Part shown: positions 34,812-46,322 of the stretch, piece after piece
Position numbering within the stretch: the stretch's first letter is position 1
Layout: each line of letters starts with the position of its first letter
NCBI GenBank assembly: GCA_949825025.1
Contig: OX463778.1
Location: forward strand, 24,361,551 to 24,425,550
Source: Siphlonurus alternatus
Taxonomy: Eukaryota > Arthropoda > Insecta > Ephemeroptera > Siphlonuridae
Reading direction: 5' to 3'
Length of the DNA: 64,000 nucleotides
Translations under genes and position numbers: made by a program
The notes under the pieces: model-generated
What the model was told of the DNA's origin: nothing
Database searches by the model: none
Seen by the model: only the letters and a program-made list of their open reading frames with translations

Positions 34812-35706
34812 TTTGATCTTTGTTTCCCAATTTTACTGTATATTTTCAACAGCTAATATCTATCTAAAGACTATTTCAAATCTATTTACCTTTCATATAA
34901 AGTATTTGGTTTTGAAATAGCCTTAAGTATATTTTATCAACCAAAGGGATCACAGGAATATTTAAATATTAATTTACTGTTGTATCTCAATATGACAAAG
35001 AATAAAAATTACTAAACTGATTTAAGTTTTTTAACTGATTTACAAACCCTTATTCTCCTTGTTTAGCAAAGATTTTGTCATATTTTTTTTTTTAATTATT
35101 TTTTCTAGTCTAGCACATCACTTAATTATGAATATTTTTAGCGTAGTACCTGCAGAGAGGTACTATAATATCACAAGAAATTCACTACAGGGCTGTAATT
35201 AATTTAAAACATGGCATTGAGGGAGTTTTAGTTTTTTTGTCACCTTGATAATTTGAAATTGTGAAATATAAGAACTGTACTAATTTTAAAATTAAACTAA
35301 CTAAAAATAGGTACAAATATAATGCATATATATAATATCATAATTATATAGTATTTTACATAAAATACAGTAAATAAGACTTCTGTAGAAACTCTTTTTT
35401 ATAAAACTAGATTTATATTTATGAAATAAATTATTACTCTCAAAATAATTGTATACTTGACTTTTACAACAAATTTTCATAATATAATGCCGCTATAAGT
35501 ACATAGATTTATAGAACTGCTGGCGTATATAATAACGGGATCGAATCAACTGCAACAATAATTTTTTCAAATTTTTTGGAAATCTACCTGCACTTAAAGA
35601 TTCATTGCAATAGTTTATTACCAATTTTATCAAAAGTATAAAAAAGTTATTCGTGATATTAGTATAGTATATATAATATGTAGATATGTCTATATATAAT
35701 ATTTTC

Positions 35707-35965
35707 AACAAAAACCACGTTTCCCACCCAGGGGTAAATCGTTGCGCTTTTCCACTATGTGGTTCCCCTGGCTTTGGACCATTGCACTTCCGGTTCATTG
35801 ACAAAAAGCTGTAACGTCCATCCTGGCTGAGGTTTCCACGTTTCCCTCAGCCGCAGGCAAATGCCGGGATGGATTTGCAAGGCCGTGGCCGCCCCCGTTC
35901 CGAAAGAGCCCGCGAAACGCTCAAGTTAGGGTTTCGGAAGGTTCGGGGTTTCAAAGTAGTATATA
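35707..35965 (+). mobile_element. Headless SINE copy related to the 5S-SINE family
   Basis: On the plus strand GTGGTTCCCCTGGCTTTGGA, then ATCCTGGCTGAGGTTTCCAC and GGCCGTGGCCGC follow the same order as the minus strand of the element at 8464-8856. The 5S-like head is missing, so it is 5'-truncated or belongs to a sister subfamily with another head. After the shared body it has its own tail, GAAAGAGCCCGCG...GGTTTCGGAAGG. Confidence 0.65.
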
Positions 35966-36209
35966 TGTAATTAGTAAATAGAAGTACCCAATAGGGTTTG
36001 ATTTAAAATTAAAAAAAAAAAAATATATAATATTTTTCGAGGGTACGTCTCTGGGAGGGCCGAGGCTAAATTTTAAATTTGACGCTAAATTTGCTGTCAA
36101 AATCGTATCAGCTGTTTACAAAAACAAACGCGGAAGAAGGCCGAAAGGCCAAGAAAATAAACCAAATAAGGATAAGGAAAGCTAAGGCGTAAATCCATTT
36201 TGTGACAAG

Positions 36210-39200
36210 ATGCTGATCTTAATATTAACAATTTTGGCTACTGGAATATCTGTTGGAAGAGGTAATATACTTAAAATTATTCTTTTCATTGCTGCTTGAT
36301 CAAAATGAATTTTTAAGAGCTAGAGAGCCGCCGGCCCCTAGCCCCGCTAGCTGCCTCAAATATTTGTATTGCAGCAGCTTCAAATTATTATATAATAGGC
36401 TGCTAATATTATATAGGCTATAATATAGCTGCCATGTGATTCGTTTTTCTTTGATAACTTATCTAATGCTGTAGAAGGACGCTGTTTAGATGAATTCTTT
36501 GTGCTATAATCTTGGAAGATGTCTGACCGATAGGTATAATAAATAATATATACACTGTATTTATGATACTGATGTATCATACATATATTATGCATGCACA
36601 TATATTATATTGCACAAATTACGTATGATCGGTATATATGATATATCATACAGCTATAATATATATATTATGCATATCAGCCAGACATTTTTCCCTCACT
36701 GTCCCTTTTTTCTTTCAGGTGCTGATAATGCTCTTCCTGCGCCTTCTGCCGTTGCTGAGGATGGCTCCGCTCGTCAGACCTGGGGCTATGTGACAGTACG
36801 ACCTGGAGCTCACATGTTCTGGTGGCTTTACTACACCACGGCAACAGAGCAGTATTCAACGAAACCTCTAGTTTTGTGGCTGCAGGGAGGACCTGGTGCC
36901 TCGGGAACTGGTTTTGGAAACTTTGCTGAGATAGGTCCTCTTGATATTGAGCAGAATCCCCGTAACAGCAGCTGGGTAAGCACATAATTGACACCTCAGA
37001 ATAAATTGCCCTGAGCAACATGAAGTTTTGATACAAATAAAGACATATGATTAATAATCAGGCCTGTAATTGTAATAAAACCTCATGTTGCTTAGGTAAT
37101 TTATGGCTTGAATTTATTAGTGCAAAGTTTTTTAGCAGAAGTATAGAAAAGATTTTGTCAACAGGTTCACCATGTCAATGTGTTGTTTGTGGACAACCCT
37201 GTGGGCTCTGGGTTCAGCTACGTTGAGAATAACACTCTGTTAGTACGGAACAATCAGGAAATTGCAAGAGATCTTGTCAGTCTTCTCAAAGACTTCTTCA
37301 CCAAGCTACCAGAGTTCCAAACTACTCCATTTTACATTTTCTCTGAATCATATGGAGGGAAAATGGCCACAGGATTAGCTCGTCAGCTCTATAAGGTAAA
37401 ATATTTTATCATGTAATTATACTGTAGTAATTCACAGCATAATATTTATTACTTAATGTAATTGATCCAGCATTGAGCCAGAAAAACAACAACAGTGGGT
37501 ACTTTTTCTATAAGGCAGTGATAATCGAGTATTAGGAGATGGTACATGCCCCCAATTATTCTCAATATTTTTCAGTGCACAGATCAACATCACAAAATTT
37601 AAATCTGTTTTGTAAATAAAGCTGTACTAATTTGAAACATAAATAAATTGGGTCTTGTCTGTCCTTTTCTTTCATTAAATAAATAAACATAAATTGATGT
37701 TATTATATTTATTAATAAATGATTGGGTCTTAATACAATCAAATTAATTTTCCCAGGAAATAACCTCTGGCAAAATGAAGCTGGCATTCAAGGGAATTGC
37801 ACTTGGTGACTCGTGGATCTCTCCGGTGGACTCTGTCAACTCGTGGTCATCCTTCCTGTTTGACTTGGTGAGGATTTTACCTCCCTCCTTGAGTTTGAGA
37901 ACTGATGAATCTGAATTTATAGCCCTTTGTAATGAAAAATTAATTTGCTGTTATGTTGTAGTTGTAATAATTGTAAAATATTTACAGAACATGCAAGTTG
38001 GGCAAATTCAGATGATTAAATTTCATAGTTGCTTCCATATTTTTAAAGATGAAAAAAAGTAACCTAAACTTTTCATTCTTCTGTAGTATAAAACAAGTTG
38101 CTGTTTGAAATGGCACTTCCTTCATTTGATCAACTTCTATATACTCAGGCGCTGGTCCAGGGAAAGAACTGAGGAGGAGGGGGGGGGGCTGCAGCCCCCC
38201 CTGAAATTTTGGATTTAACATGGGCAATATAGGCATTTCCCCCACTTCATTTTTTTTTTTTAACATTGGCCTTGTGGAGACAGCCCCCTCCGAATTTTTT
38301 TTCTGGATCCCCGCCTGTATATACTTCAGGTCTAAAAGAGAAATTTACGATGGATGTTATTGTCCTCAGGGCCTGGTCGATTGGGAGGGTGCAACCGCAG
38401 TGGGCGTGGCCTCAAAGCACGTGTCTCAGGCGGTGGCTGCTGGTAACCTCTCATTGGCCACCAAACTGTGGGGGGATGCTGAAGACGAGGTGAACACCAA
38501 GAGTGCAGGTGTCAACTTCTACAACGTGCTCAGCCCCGTCAAGTCGTCAGGGGCCAATGTGCCAGCGGGAGATTACCTCAGTGAGTAGACCAGTCCAAAC
38601 TTTGCAGATTTGTTTATTTATTTTTTTCAAACCTTGGAAGTAGTGATCTGGGTAGAATATGAATAGATGAAAATGAGCACTCTAACTTGGTGTTGCAGAG
38701 CGTCTGTTTGAACGACATGTGCAACACAAGACATGGAGGCAAGGTGAGGATGAGGTCCTTTCCAAGTTGATGAACGGCGTGGTGAGGGAGAAGCTGCGAG
38801 TGGTGCCTGCCAACGTTACCTGGGGCGGACAGAGCAGCCAAGTCTTTGAAGCCCTCTCGGGAGACTTTATGAACCCTGTCACAGACACAGGTGGGTCTCG
38901 TTTACTGTGAAACCACATGTAACACAAACAATGACTTATAGGGGGAAGGGTTATTAAAAATTGAACCCTATAAGAAGTGTTCTTGGTACAGGGAAATATA
39001 AAAAAGCAGTGGGTGGGTTCATCTTTCCACCACCCAGTTCTTCATCTAATTGAATGGCCAGTATTTTCCCCCATTTGCTGCTCAAGAAAAGCGTCGTCTA
39101 ACCCTTGCTCCTCTGTTCAGTCGAGGCGTTGCTGAACAACACTCAACTCTCCATCAACGTTTACTCCGGGCAGCTGGACCTCGTTGTAGCAACCAAAGGT

Positions 39201-41603
39201 AAGAGGAGCATTTGATTCTTTGTCGTGTATGTCCTTGAAAGCTTGCATTTTAATAATATTGTATCTTTAGCAGCTTTAGCTAAAAATTTTAGATTTCAAT
39301 TGATTTTCATAACTTTTAAAATCCAGCTGGGATGGATTGCTTAGGCCATGGCCACCCCGGTTTTGAAGGGACCCATAAAAGTAGGGTCTACAAAGAGCCA
39401 GGAGGTTAAAGTAGAGTGAGCGATTTCATTTTTTTTTAATATTTTATTTTCTAAAAATAGTTTAAGCTGCCCTCTATTGAGAAATGAAAACCAAAAAATT
39501 CCATCTCAAATAGTTTCACGACAAAAAATTCCCAAAGTTGGTGTTTCGGAGGCCTTTAACGTGCAGCCTTATGGAACATAAAACCGCGTTTTACTCCAAG
39601 ATTTTCTGAACTATACTACCATTTAAAAAATACCTACGTAATCTATGATGAATTCTTTAATGGATTTTTAAATAAAAAAAAATTTTACGAAGCCGTTTTT
39701 TCGGAAAAAAATCTTTAAGTTTTTGCGGGTTAATTCCCATAAGGATTTTCATGATTTTTTTCCAAGAAAACGACCCCGTAAAAATTTTTTTTATTTGAAA
39801 ATTCATTAAAGAATTCATCATAGATTACGTAAGTATTTTTTAAATGATACCATAGTTCAGAAAAAGTTGGAGTAAAACGCGGTTTTATGTTCCATAAGGC
39901 TGCACGTTAAAGGCCTCCGAAACACCAACTTTGGGAATTTTTTGTGGTGAAACTATTTGAGATGGAATTTTTTGGTTTTCATTTCTCAATAGAGGGCAGC
40001 TTAAACTATTTTTAGAAAATAAAATATTAAAAAAAATGAACTCGCTCACTCTACTTTAAATTCGGTCACTTAATTGTGGCCAGTACCCTGTAATAGGGTT
40101 CAGTTGAAAAAAAAAATCCAGCTACAAATTTTGTTACAAGACAAGCAACGGCCATTAAATTGTATTTTAAATGTTGTATTTTACTTTTTTATAACTATAA
40201 TAATTGTATCTTGTATCATATATATGCACAATGTTTGTCGCATAATAAAGATAAGAAAGAAAGTTTTTGGAGGCTATTTGCTATTTTTCATTGAGCAGGG
40301 ATTTTATAGGAATTCAAGATTATTCTACTGACAGAAAATACATGTTTCGCTATAATGACAAGAAAGTTGTCTGTTGTTATGTGTTTGAAAGGGGTGTAAA
40401 AAAAAGTAAGCGATAAAAAATTAATATTTACTGTGAGAAATAATGAAATTATTTTTAAACATATAAAAAAGAGTGAATTTACAGTATAGTTGTTATTATT
40501 TCATTTCGTGTACTTGTGGTTAGGTGTAAGAATTAAGAATGGGCTTGCCTAAACCTCGCCGCAATAAAGCAAATTTCTATTCTACTCTACCATATAGTGT
40601 GATAAGAAAACTATATATAAATATATAACAGATGATTTTACAATCAATATTCCATTCCAACTTTTCAACCTTTTTTATTGCTGCTTCTTTTTATTTACAC
40701 TGCATCATCCTTTAAGAGACGTGTGCAGAGAATATTAATGAAAGCCTCAATGTGCGTGTGTCATTTACAGTTCACTTGTCTCTCAGACAGCTAGCTCTCT
40801 CGTGCATGTTTCTTGCACATGCTTTGTTTTTCCAGTCGTGTTTTTGTCCTTGCATGCTCCGAGTGATTATTGCTTTTATGAAATTCTGTAACAAAGTGCT
40901 TTTTCGTCATTTTTTGTTTGTTAGTTGTTACGTAGAATAAAAAAAAATATTGCTCGTTTATTTCAAGCCTTCTACGTTCGAATAATCCGTATAGAGAGTG
41001 TATAACAGCAATATACGAATGTTAATGATAAAATACTTTCAATGACAGTTTCCTGGTACGGAACAATAATTATTTTCCGCTTCATGACGGCGGGAATGTT
41101 TCCGTAAACGCGATGTTCTGTAAACTTTGTTGTGCAGTTGTGAAACTTGTTATTGTTTCATATTATTTGAAAATTTCAGTTTGTTTTCTCTTCTCTCTAT
41201 ATTACAACTTTACAATACATAGACACCAAAGCAAATATTTAATTGCGATATATGGAATTGTTTTATTTTTATTTATTTGCTTTTTATTTCATAATATCAT
41301 GAATTGTTATTACTTATTACTAAAAAAAAAAAAAAAATCCAATGCGTACTAAATTATTTTTAGGTATCACAAAAGAACAAAGTAAAAGTTCTATAAAAAA
41401 ATGAGGTTTTGCGTAAAAATTATGATACATTTTTTCATTACTTACTGTCCTGTGATGTATCAGGTATCATGCAGGGAACGGAGAAACATACAGATTTAAA
41501 ATAAATTAATAAATAAATAAAAATAAAATGCTTTTTGTATGTTGTTAGAATATGAGTATAATGAACATAGTGCGGAGGTGTCGAGGTGTCCAATGATGAA
41601 ATG

Positions 41604-41690
<87 letters not shown>

Positions 41691-43320
41691 CCGCCTGTTT
41701 GTCTACTGATGGCAAATCAGTCAGAAGTCAGAACCAAAGCGCACTCAATTTTGCTCAAGAGCGAAAATTGAGAGAGCGATTATTGAACTCTAACTTATAA
41801 GCATGTTTTTCCTCCTGGTTATGTCTTTCGTGTATCCCATAATACGCGTAGTCACTGCGATGTACTGACGCTGAATGCGTGCAGGAACGCTGCAGTGGGT
41901 GCAGAGTCTCCGATGGGCGGGCGCCAAGCGGTGGGGCCAGGCCACGCGCTCGCCCCTGCTGGTGGACGGCTTCGTGCAGGGCTACCGCAAGTCCTTCAAG
42001 AACTTCGCCTTCTACTGGATCAGCCGCGCCGGACACATGGTAACGTCCTACTGTTTTCTATTGCAGCAAAATGAATAAAGTTATCTTTTTGTTTTCTGCA
42101 GATTCTGAAAAACTATTAAAAAAAATAAATAACTTTTAGTTAATTTTTAGAAATCGTCATAATAGGCAATACTCATAATTAATGCAATAAGAATGATAAC
42201 TTCCGAAAGTCACAATCTTGACTTTATTTTTTTTAATAGTATCGGAACAGAAAAAAAACATTCTTTTTATTTGTTCAATATATAAATATTTTTTAAGTTG
42301 AATGTCTGTATTTTATTTAGAGAGTGATTCGTGCGGAACCATCGATCATCGAAGACGAAAAACGATTGGAGAAAAACGTACAATCATTTTGACGCTCATA
42401 AGCCTGTCACTCATCATCATATGCAATCATGATGGATATGCAATTTTAGATTTTGAGTTCTTCACAGTCCATATGATGGTATTTTATACGTTTTTCAGCA
42501 ACACTGACATCCAGCAATATCTGTCATGAAAAATACAATGATAATAATATTTTGATGAATTTCGATTTCACTGAAAAATGTACCTTATAGCAAAGAGAGG
42601 GAAATAGAAATTTCAATTGTGTATAACGTGTGTTGAAGGTACAGAATATGAATATTTATGCTATGGCTCCTCAGTTCTGAAAATTTGCATCGCTGTTGTG
42701 TAAATATTATAAAAATTATTTACTAAGTATGAAAAATGAAAGAAAGATATAGATTTCAATAGTAGAAATTTAGTGTAGTTAGCAAATTTTGAATTGTTTA
42801 AAAATTATCTAAAAAAAGTAAATAAATAATCAAAATGAGTGAACATATTATTTTGACGTTGAGTTTTGATTGTGTTAGTATTTTTTTTTAAATTCTCTTT
42901 GAAATTATTAAAGTTAACTAAGTATAGCGTAGTAGACCATGAGATCAGTTTTCAAGAATTAAGGTGGATTTTCATGGGCGGCAACGGCGACGCGGCGCGA
43001 TTTTAACTTAAAAGCTGTGAAATCCTATGCGGCGGCGAATTCGCAGGTAATCGCGTTAATTACGATGCTCTTTTTCTTTTAATCGCCCAATATTATGGAT
43101 GGATGTTACAGCAAGTGCGCATTATTCGCGTCGCGTCGCATGGTAAAAATCGCCATGTGACTCCACCTTAAACAGTAGAAATTCTTCTAATAGAGTCGCG
43201 CTTTGTTGTTATATAATTACGTTTATGCATGATTTATTTAATAATATTTGTTTTCTTCAGGTTCCAGCGGACAATCCCGCGGCCTCCGTGGAGCTCCTGA
43301 AAGCAATCACTAAGTTCTAG
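36210..43320 (+). CDS. SCPEP1: Retinoid-inducible-type serine carboxypeptidase (peptidase S10), 9 exons
   Basis: Exons 36210-36261, 36719-36975, 37165-37395, 37757-37867, 38370-38580, 38699-38890, 39121-39198, 41885-42039 and 43261-43320 join in phase to about 448 residues (vertebrate SCPEP1 about 452). Residues 1-18 are a signal peptide (MLILILTILATGISVG). LWLQGGPGASGTGFGNF carries the oxyanion-loop motif of family S10. The catalytic triad is visible: Ser165 in SESYGGK, Asp371 in YSGQLDLVV and His428 in RAGHMVP. It is expected in the secretory or lysosomal route, removing C-terminal residues; its substrate is unknown. Intron 7 (2.7 kb) holds a 646-bp MITE, a SINE fragment and a long (CT)n. 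The last exons are markedly GC-rich. Confidence 0.95.
39325..39405 (+). mobile_element. SINE fragment in SCPEP1 intron 7
   Basis: GGGATGGATTGCTTAGGCCA and GGCCACCCCGGTTTTGAAGG match the distal body of the copy at 35707-35965 (GGGATGGATTTGCAAGGCCG). It stops at the TTAA border of the MITE that begins at 39410. Confidence 0.5.
39410..40055. mobile_element. TTAA-bounded palindromic MITE, family B copy 1
   Basis: A 646-bp long palindrome starting AGTAGAGTGAGCGATTTCAT and ending with the complement, with arms of roughly 300 bases including TTCGGAGGCCTTTAACGTGC and its complement. TTAA flanks it at 39406-39409 and 40056-40059. It lies in SCPEP1 intron 7. A second, shorter copy is at 53777-54330, again with TTAA on both sides. 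Confidence 0.85.
40545..40590 (+). repeat. Dispersed-repeat 3' end in SCPEP1 intron 7
   Basis: CTTGCCTAAACCTCGCCGCA followed by ATAAA matches the minus-strand sequence at 18374-18420, suggesting a shared retroposon 3' end. Confidence 0.4.
41606..41684. repeat. (CT)n microsatellite, about 39 units
   Basis: An uninterrupted TC dinucleotide run of about 79 bases, ending in a short TATATAT. It lies about 200 bases before SCPEP1 exon 8, so it may influence that acceptor region. It is also a likely length polymorphism. Confidence 0.95.
42963..43167. mobile_element. TTAA-bounded MITE, family C copy 1
   Basis: About 205 bp with imperfect 16-base inverted ends (GGTGGATTTTCATGGGCG and the complement of CGCCATGTGACTCCACC), bordered by TTAA at 42959-42962 and 43168-43171. 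The interior is GC-rich (GGCGACGCGGCGCG), unlike the host. It lies in the last intron of SCPEP1, ending about 90 bases before the last exon. Confidence 0.7.
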
Positions 43321-46084
43321 ACGTGATAGTCTGCAGCAGAATTGACTTGTGATGCCAGTATGGAACGCACATTATCTTTAACTTTTAATTAATATTTAAA
43401 GCCAGTATTACACGATACAATTACGTTCTATTTCTTGAAAAATCATTATGTACAATTTTTCATTACAAGAAAGTTCAACACCTCTTCCAAATGACATTCA
43501 TATAAATCTAGAAGTTTATTAATTTTTTTTTTTTTTTAAGGTGATTCTTAACTTCTTGCGTAAAAGATTTTTTATCAATTCAAGAGAAGTTTAAATTCCT
43601 ATAGAACAATTATTCAATCGCGTAATACACTGGCTTAAATAGTTACTATCTATATTACTTCTAGTGCTTGATTCTCTGTCGCTTTTTATAAATTTTTATT
43701 CATTTTACGCAATAATTATCTTTTATTTCGTTAAGGTTTAAGTGTACGCATTGCAATCCACTCATAAAAATGAAATCTCATTTTTTTTTTATATATATAT
43801 TTGTGTTGAGTATCTTATCAGTCTTATCAATATAAGAATAAGCACAATGATTTTTAATTATATATGTACTGTAAATTAACCTAAAAAGAAAGTTGATGTA
43901 ATTCATAAAAAATGTATACTATTTTTTCGTTTTATGAATAAATATGCCTATATAAGAAAAAGAAATCAATTTTCTATTTTACTCTTTAATGTATTATATT
44001 TTTCCCGATAATTTGTTGTTTATATTTACTGAGGCATATAATTAGCATCTCACAATTTAACAAATATGCTGTCAAGTATAATGTTTGGTTGGAGAAGAGG
44101 TGATCGAGATTAATGGATGGTGCGTGGTCGTGTTTTTACTTGTTGGAGTATTCAATCAAGGCAGCGGCAATGACGCACGCCGCCAACCAAAAGGTCCACT
44201 TGACCTCACAAGGGTGAACGTAAACATTGGCTTAGTACACATAGTTTGCTGCGGATGAGCCAGTAATTACACGTGTTATCAGATGATCTCATCCGACCAT
44301 CTTTTTGTGCTCTATATATCACAGAACTCTCTGATCTGATCACAGAAATTTATGAGCTGAGAATAACTAACATTAAATACGTATTGCATGATACGTCAAT
44401 GATGTAAATATGTAGTTTATATTCAGTTCGATTTATATATATATATATGGATTTATTACTTTGAACATAAATATTTGTATATGTATATATGTTAATGTAT
44501 TTAAATTAGTAAATTACCACATACTAGCGAAATAATGATTTCTATAATATTGAATATCGTTTATATTTGTGCAATTTAGGTTAGTCGTGGAAATAGTCCG
44601 GGCTCACTCCTGGTGTTCAGTATTAATTAAGTGGCGTAATATAATATATTATTATAGTTTTAGCGGTTAAACATGTGTAAGATGTGAGTGGTATTTTATA
44701 TAGATAAATAAACACCAGCAGTTAATAAATGGATTATAATGTGAATATAACTGGCATAATTAACTGCGCAAGACGTCTGATTCCTATAACAAATTTTGGT
44801 AATTTCAATTAACAAACAAATAAACAGTTTTAACAATTAACTTTTCTCCCGACAATGATATAAACGTGTACTATAATATATGGACAATTTATTATTAAAC
44901 AATAATTATATAAACACAGTCAATGTGTACAGTATATAATATATTAAGTAATGTGCACAAGGGGAATGTGCAAACTATCGATTTCTGAACTACAAACGCA
45001 ACGTGTAACTTTACTGCATGCTGTAGCTATAATATAGTTAACCATTTATGTGGCATTTATTACGTACATTAGTCGATTAACACAGTACTTAAACCTTAAA
45101 CCTTTGAACTGCAACAAAAAATTAATTTAGATTATTATTTTATATAGTATTTTCAAAAATTAAGTTAGACACCTGCGATAGAATTTGATATTATTTATAG
45201 ATCGATGTTTTCTATCCATCTGTTTTACCTTATCTTTATTCTAATATTTTTTTATTTAGCTACGTACTTGGTTTTGATTTTAAAATTCAAGGCGATGTCA
45301 CCGTTTCTTGCCAGATAACGTGATATCGTTAATAAATGCGATTTAATTTAACAACAAATAAGTTGAAAATTTTAAAATTGTGAAAATAATAGTGTGTATA
45401 ATTTTAAAATAAATCCTCCGAACTTTTGAAGTTCAGCCCCTGGCATGTATGCAAATATTTTAGCAAGTGAGCTGCAAGGTTTGCATAACCTCCAGGCTGT
45501 ATATTATAAGCACGGTTGACTTTAGAGCTGTGAAGTTTGAATTAATTTTATGCTAAATATCACCAAACAGAGCGGCGGAGCTTATTGCTGCAAGTAATTT
45601 CAGCCCACTTGTTGATAAGGAACTATAAAATCAAAGCTGCAATGATGTGAGGAAAATGTTTTTGGTAAATAAATTTGTAAATTAAATACTTCAAAAATGT
45701 AGGACTTAATTTTGATTCTAATTCATATTATATTTATAATTTATGAACGATTTAAAACAGGTTATTTTTAACTCAATCAATAAAAAAAATGGCTAAAAAG
45801 ACTGGATAATTTATATTATAAATTAAATTTCATGAGAAAAGAACATGTATTATTTATACCAACCAATAACAAAAACAGTAACAATAACAAAAAATTTGAC
45901 GTAATAGGGGAAAAAAAATCGACTAGACTGTTTAGTTGTACTTATAATACTTGATATTATATAAAATTTTGATATTAAAAAATATAACCCTAAAATCTAC
46001 ATATTTTTAATTAATGTTTCCTTTTACTTTTATATTTTCTAAAAATATTGGAAAAACAGAATCTTAATAGCAAAAACAAAAAGA
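43321..46084. other. SCPEP1 3' UTR and intergenic DNA
   Basis: AT-rich sequence with T and TA tracts. No coding region or recognisable element was seen apart from the poly(A) signal noted above. Confidence 0.5.
43937..43942 (+). terminator. Candidate poly(A) signal of SCPEP1
   Basis: AATAAA about 620 bases after the stop. It lies in AT-rich 3' sequence and is a reasonable but not unique choice. Confidence 0.4.
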
Positions 46085-46089
46085 TAAAT

Positions 46090-46285
46090 TTACATGGGCA
46101 GCGAACGACGTCCAACAATTTTGACGCATACGCTTTGAAATCCAATGGCAGCAGGAAAGGAAATAATAATAATAATAATAATTTTATATTTTATAATTTT
46201 AATAATAATAAACTCACAGCGTAAACAACGATGGGCTTTCTTAGAATTTCACAGCAAGTGCGCCAAAATTGCAGCACATCACTCG
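46090..46285. mobile_element. Diverged family C MITE copy
   Basis: ACATGGGCAGCGAACGACG, GCTTTGAAATCCAATGGCAG and CAGCAAGTGCGCCAAAATTG parallel, in order, the words of the element at 42963-43167. An (AAT)n run has expanded in the middle. It lies immediately downstream of the minus-strand receptor gene at 46321. Confidence 0.5.
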
Positions 46286-46316
46286 AAATCCTCGTTTAAT
46301 TGTAGTACATTTTACT

Positions 46317-46322
46317 TTTATT
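46317..46322 (-). terminator. Poly(A) signal overlapping the stop codon of the divergent receptor
   Basis: The minus strand reads GTG-TAA-TAAA: the stop codon at 46323-46321 shares its last two bases with an AATAAA hexamer. If used, the 3' UTR would be only about 10-30 bases. Confidence 0.4.

Larger units (their letters stand above)
34327..36209. other. eIF3f 3' UTR and intergenic region before SCPEP1
   Basis: AT-rich sequence with no supported frame. It holds the eIF3f 3' UTR, a SINE-related copy at 35707-35965, and from about 36040 a short more GC-rich stretch that is the likely SCPEP1 promoter and 5' UTR. Confidence 0.5.

Noticed and set aside
35493..35804. 103-codon minus-strand frame
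   Set aside because: It runs antisense through the headless SINE and AT-rich flank.
41586..41771. 61-codon Ser/Leu repeat frame
   Set aside because: Translation of the (CT)n microsatellite.
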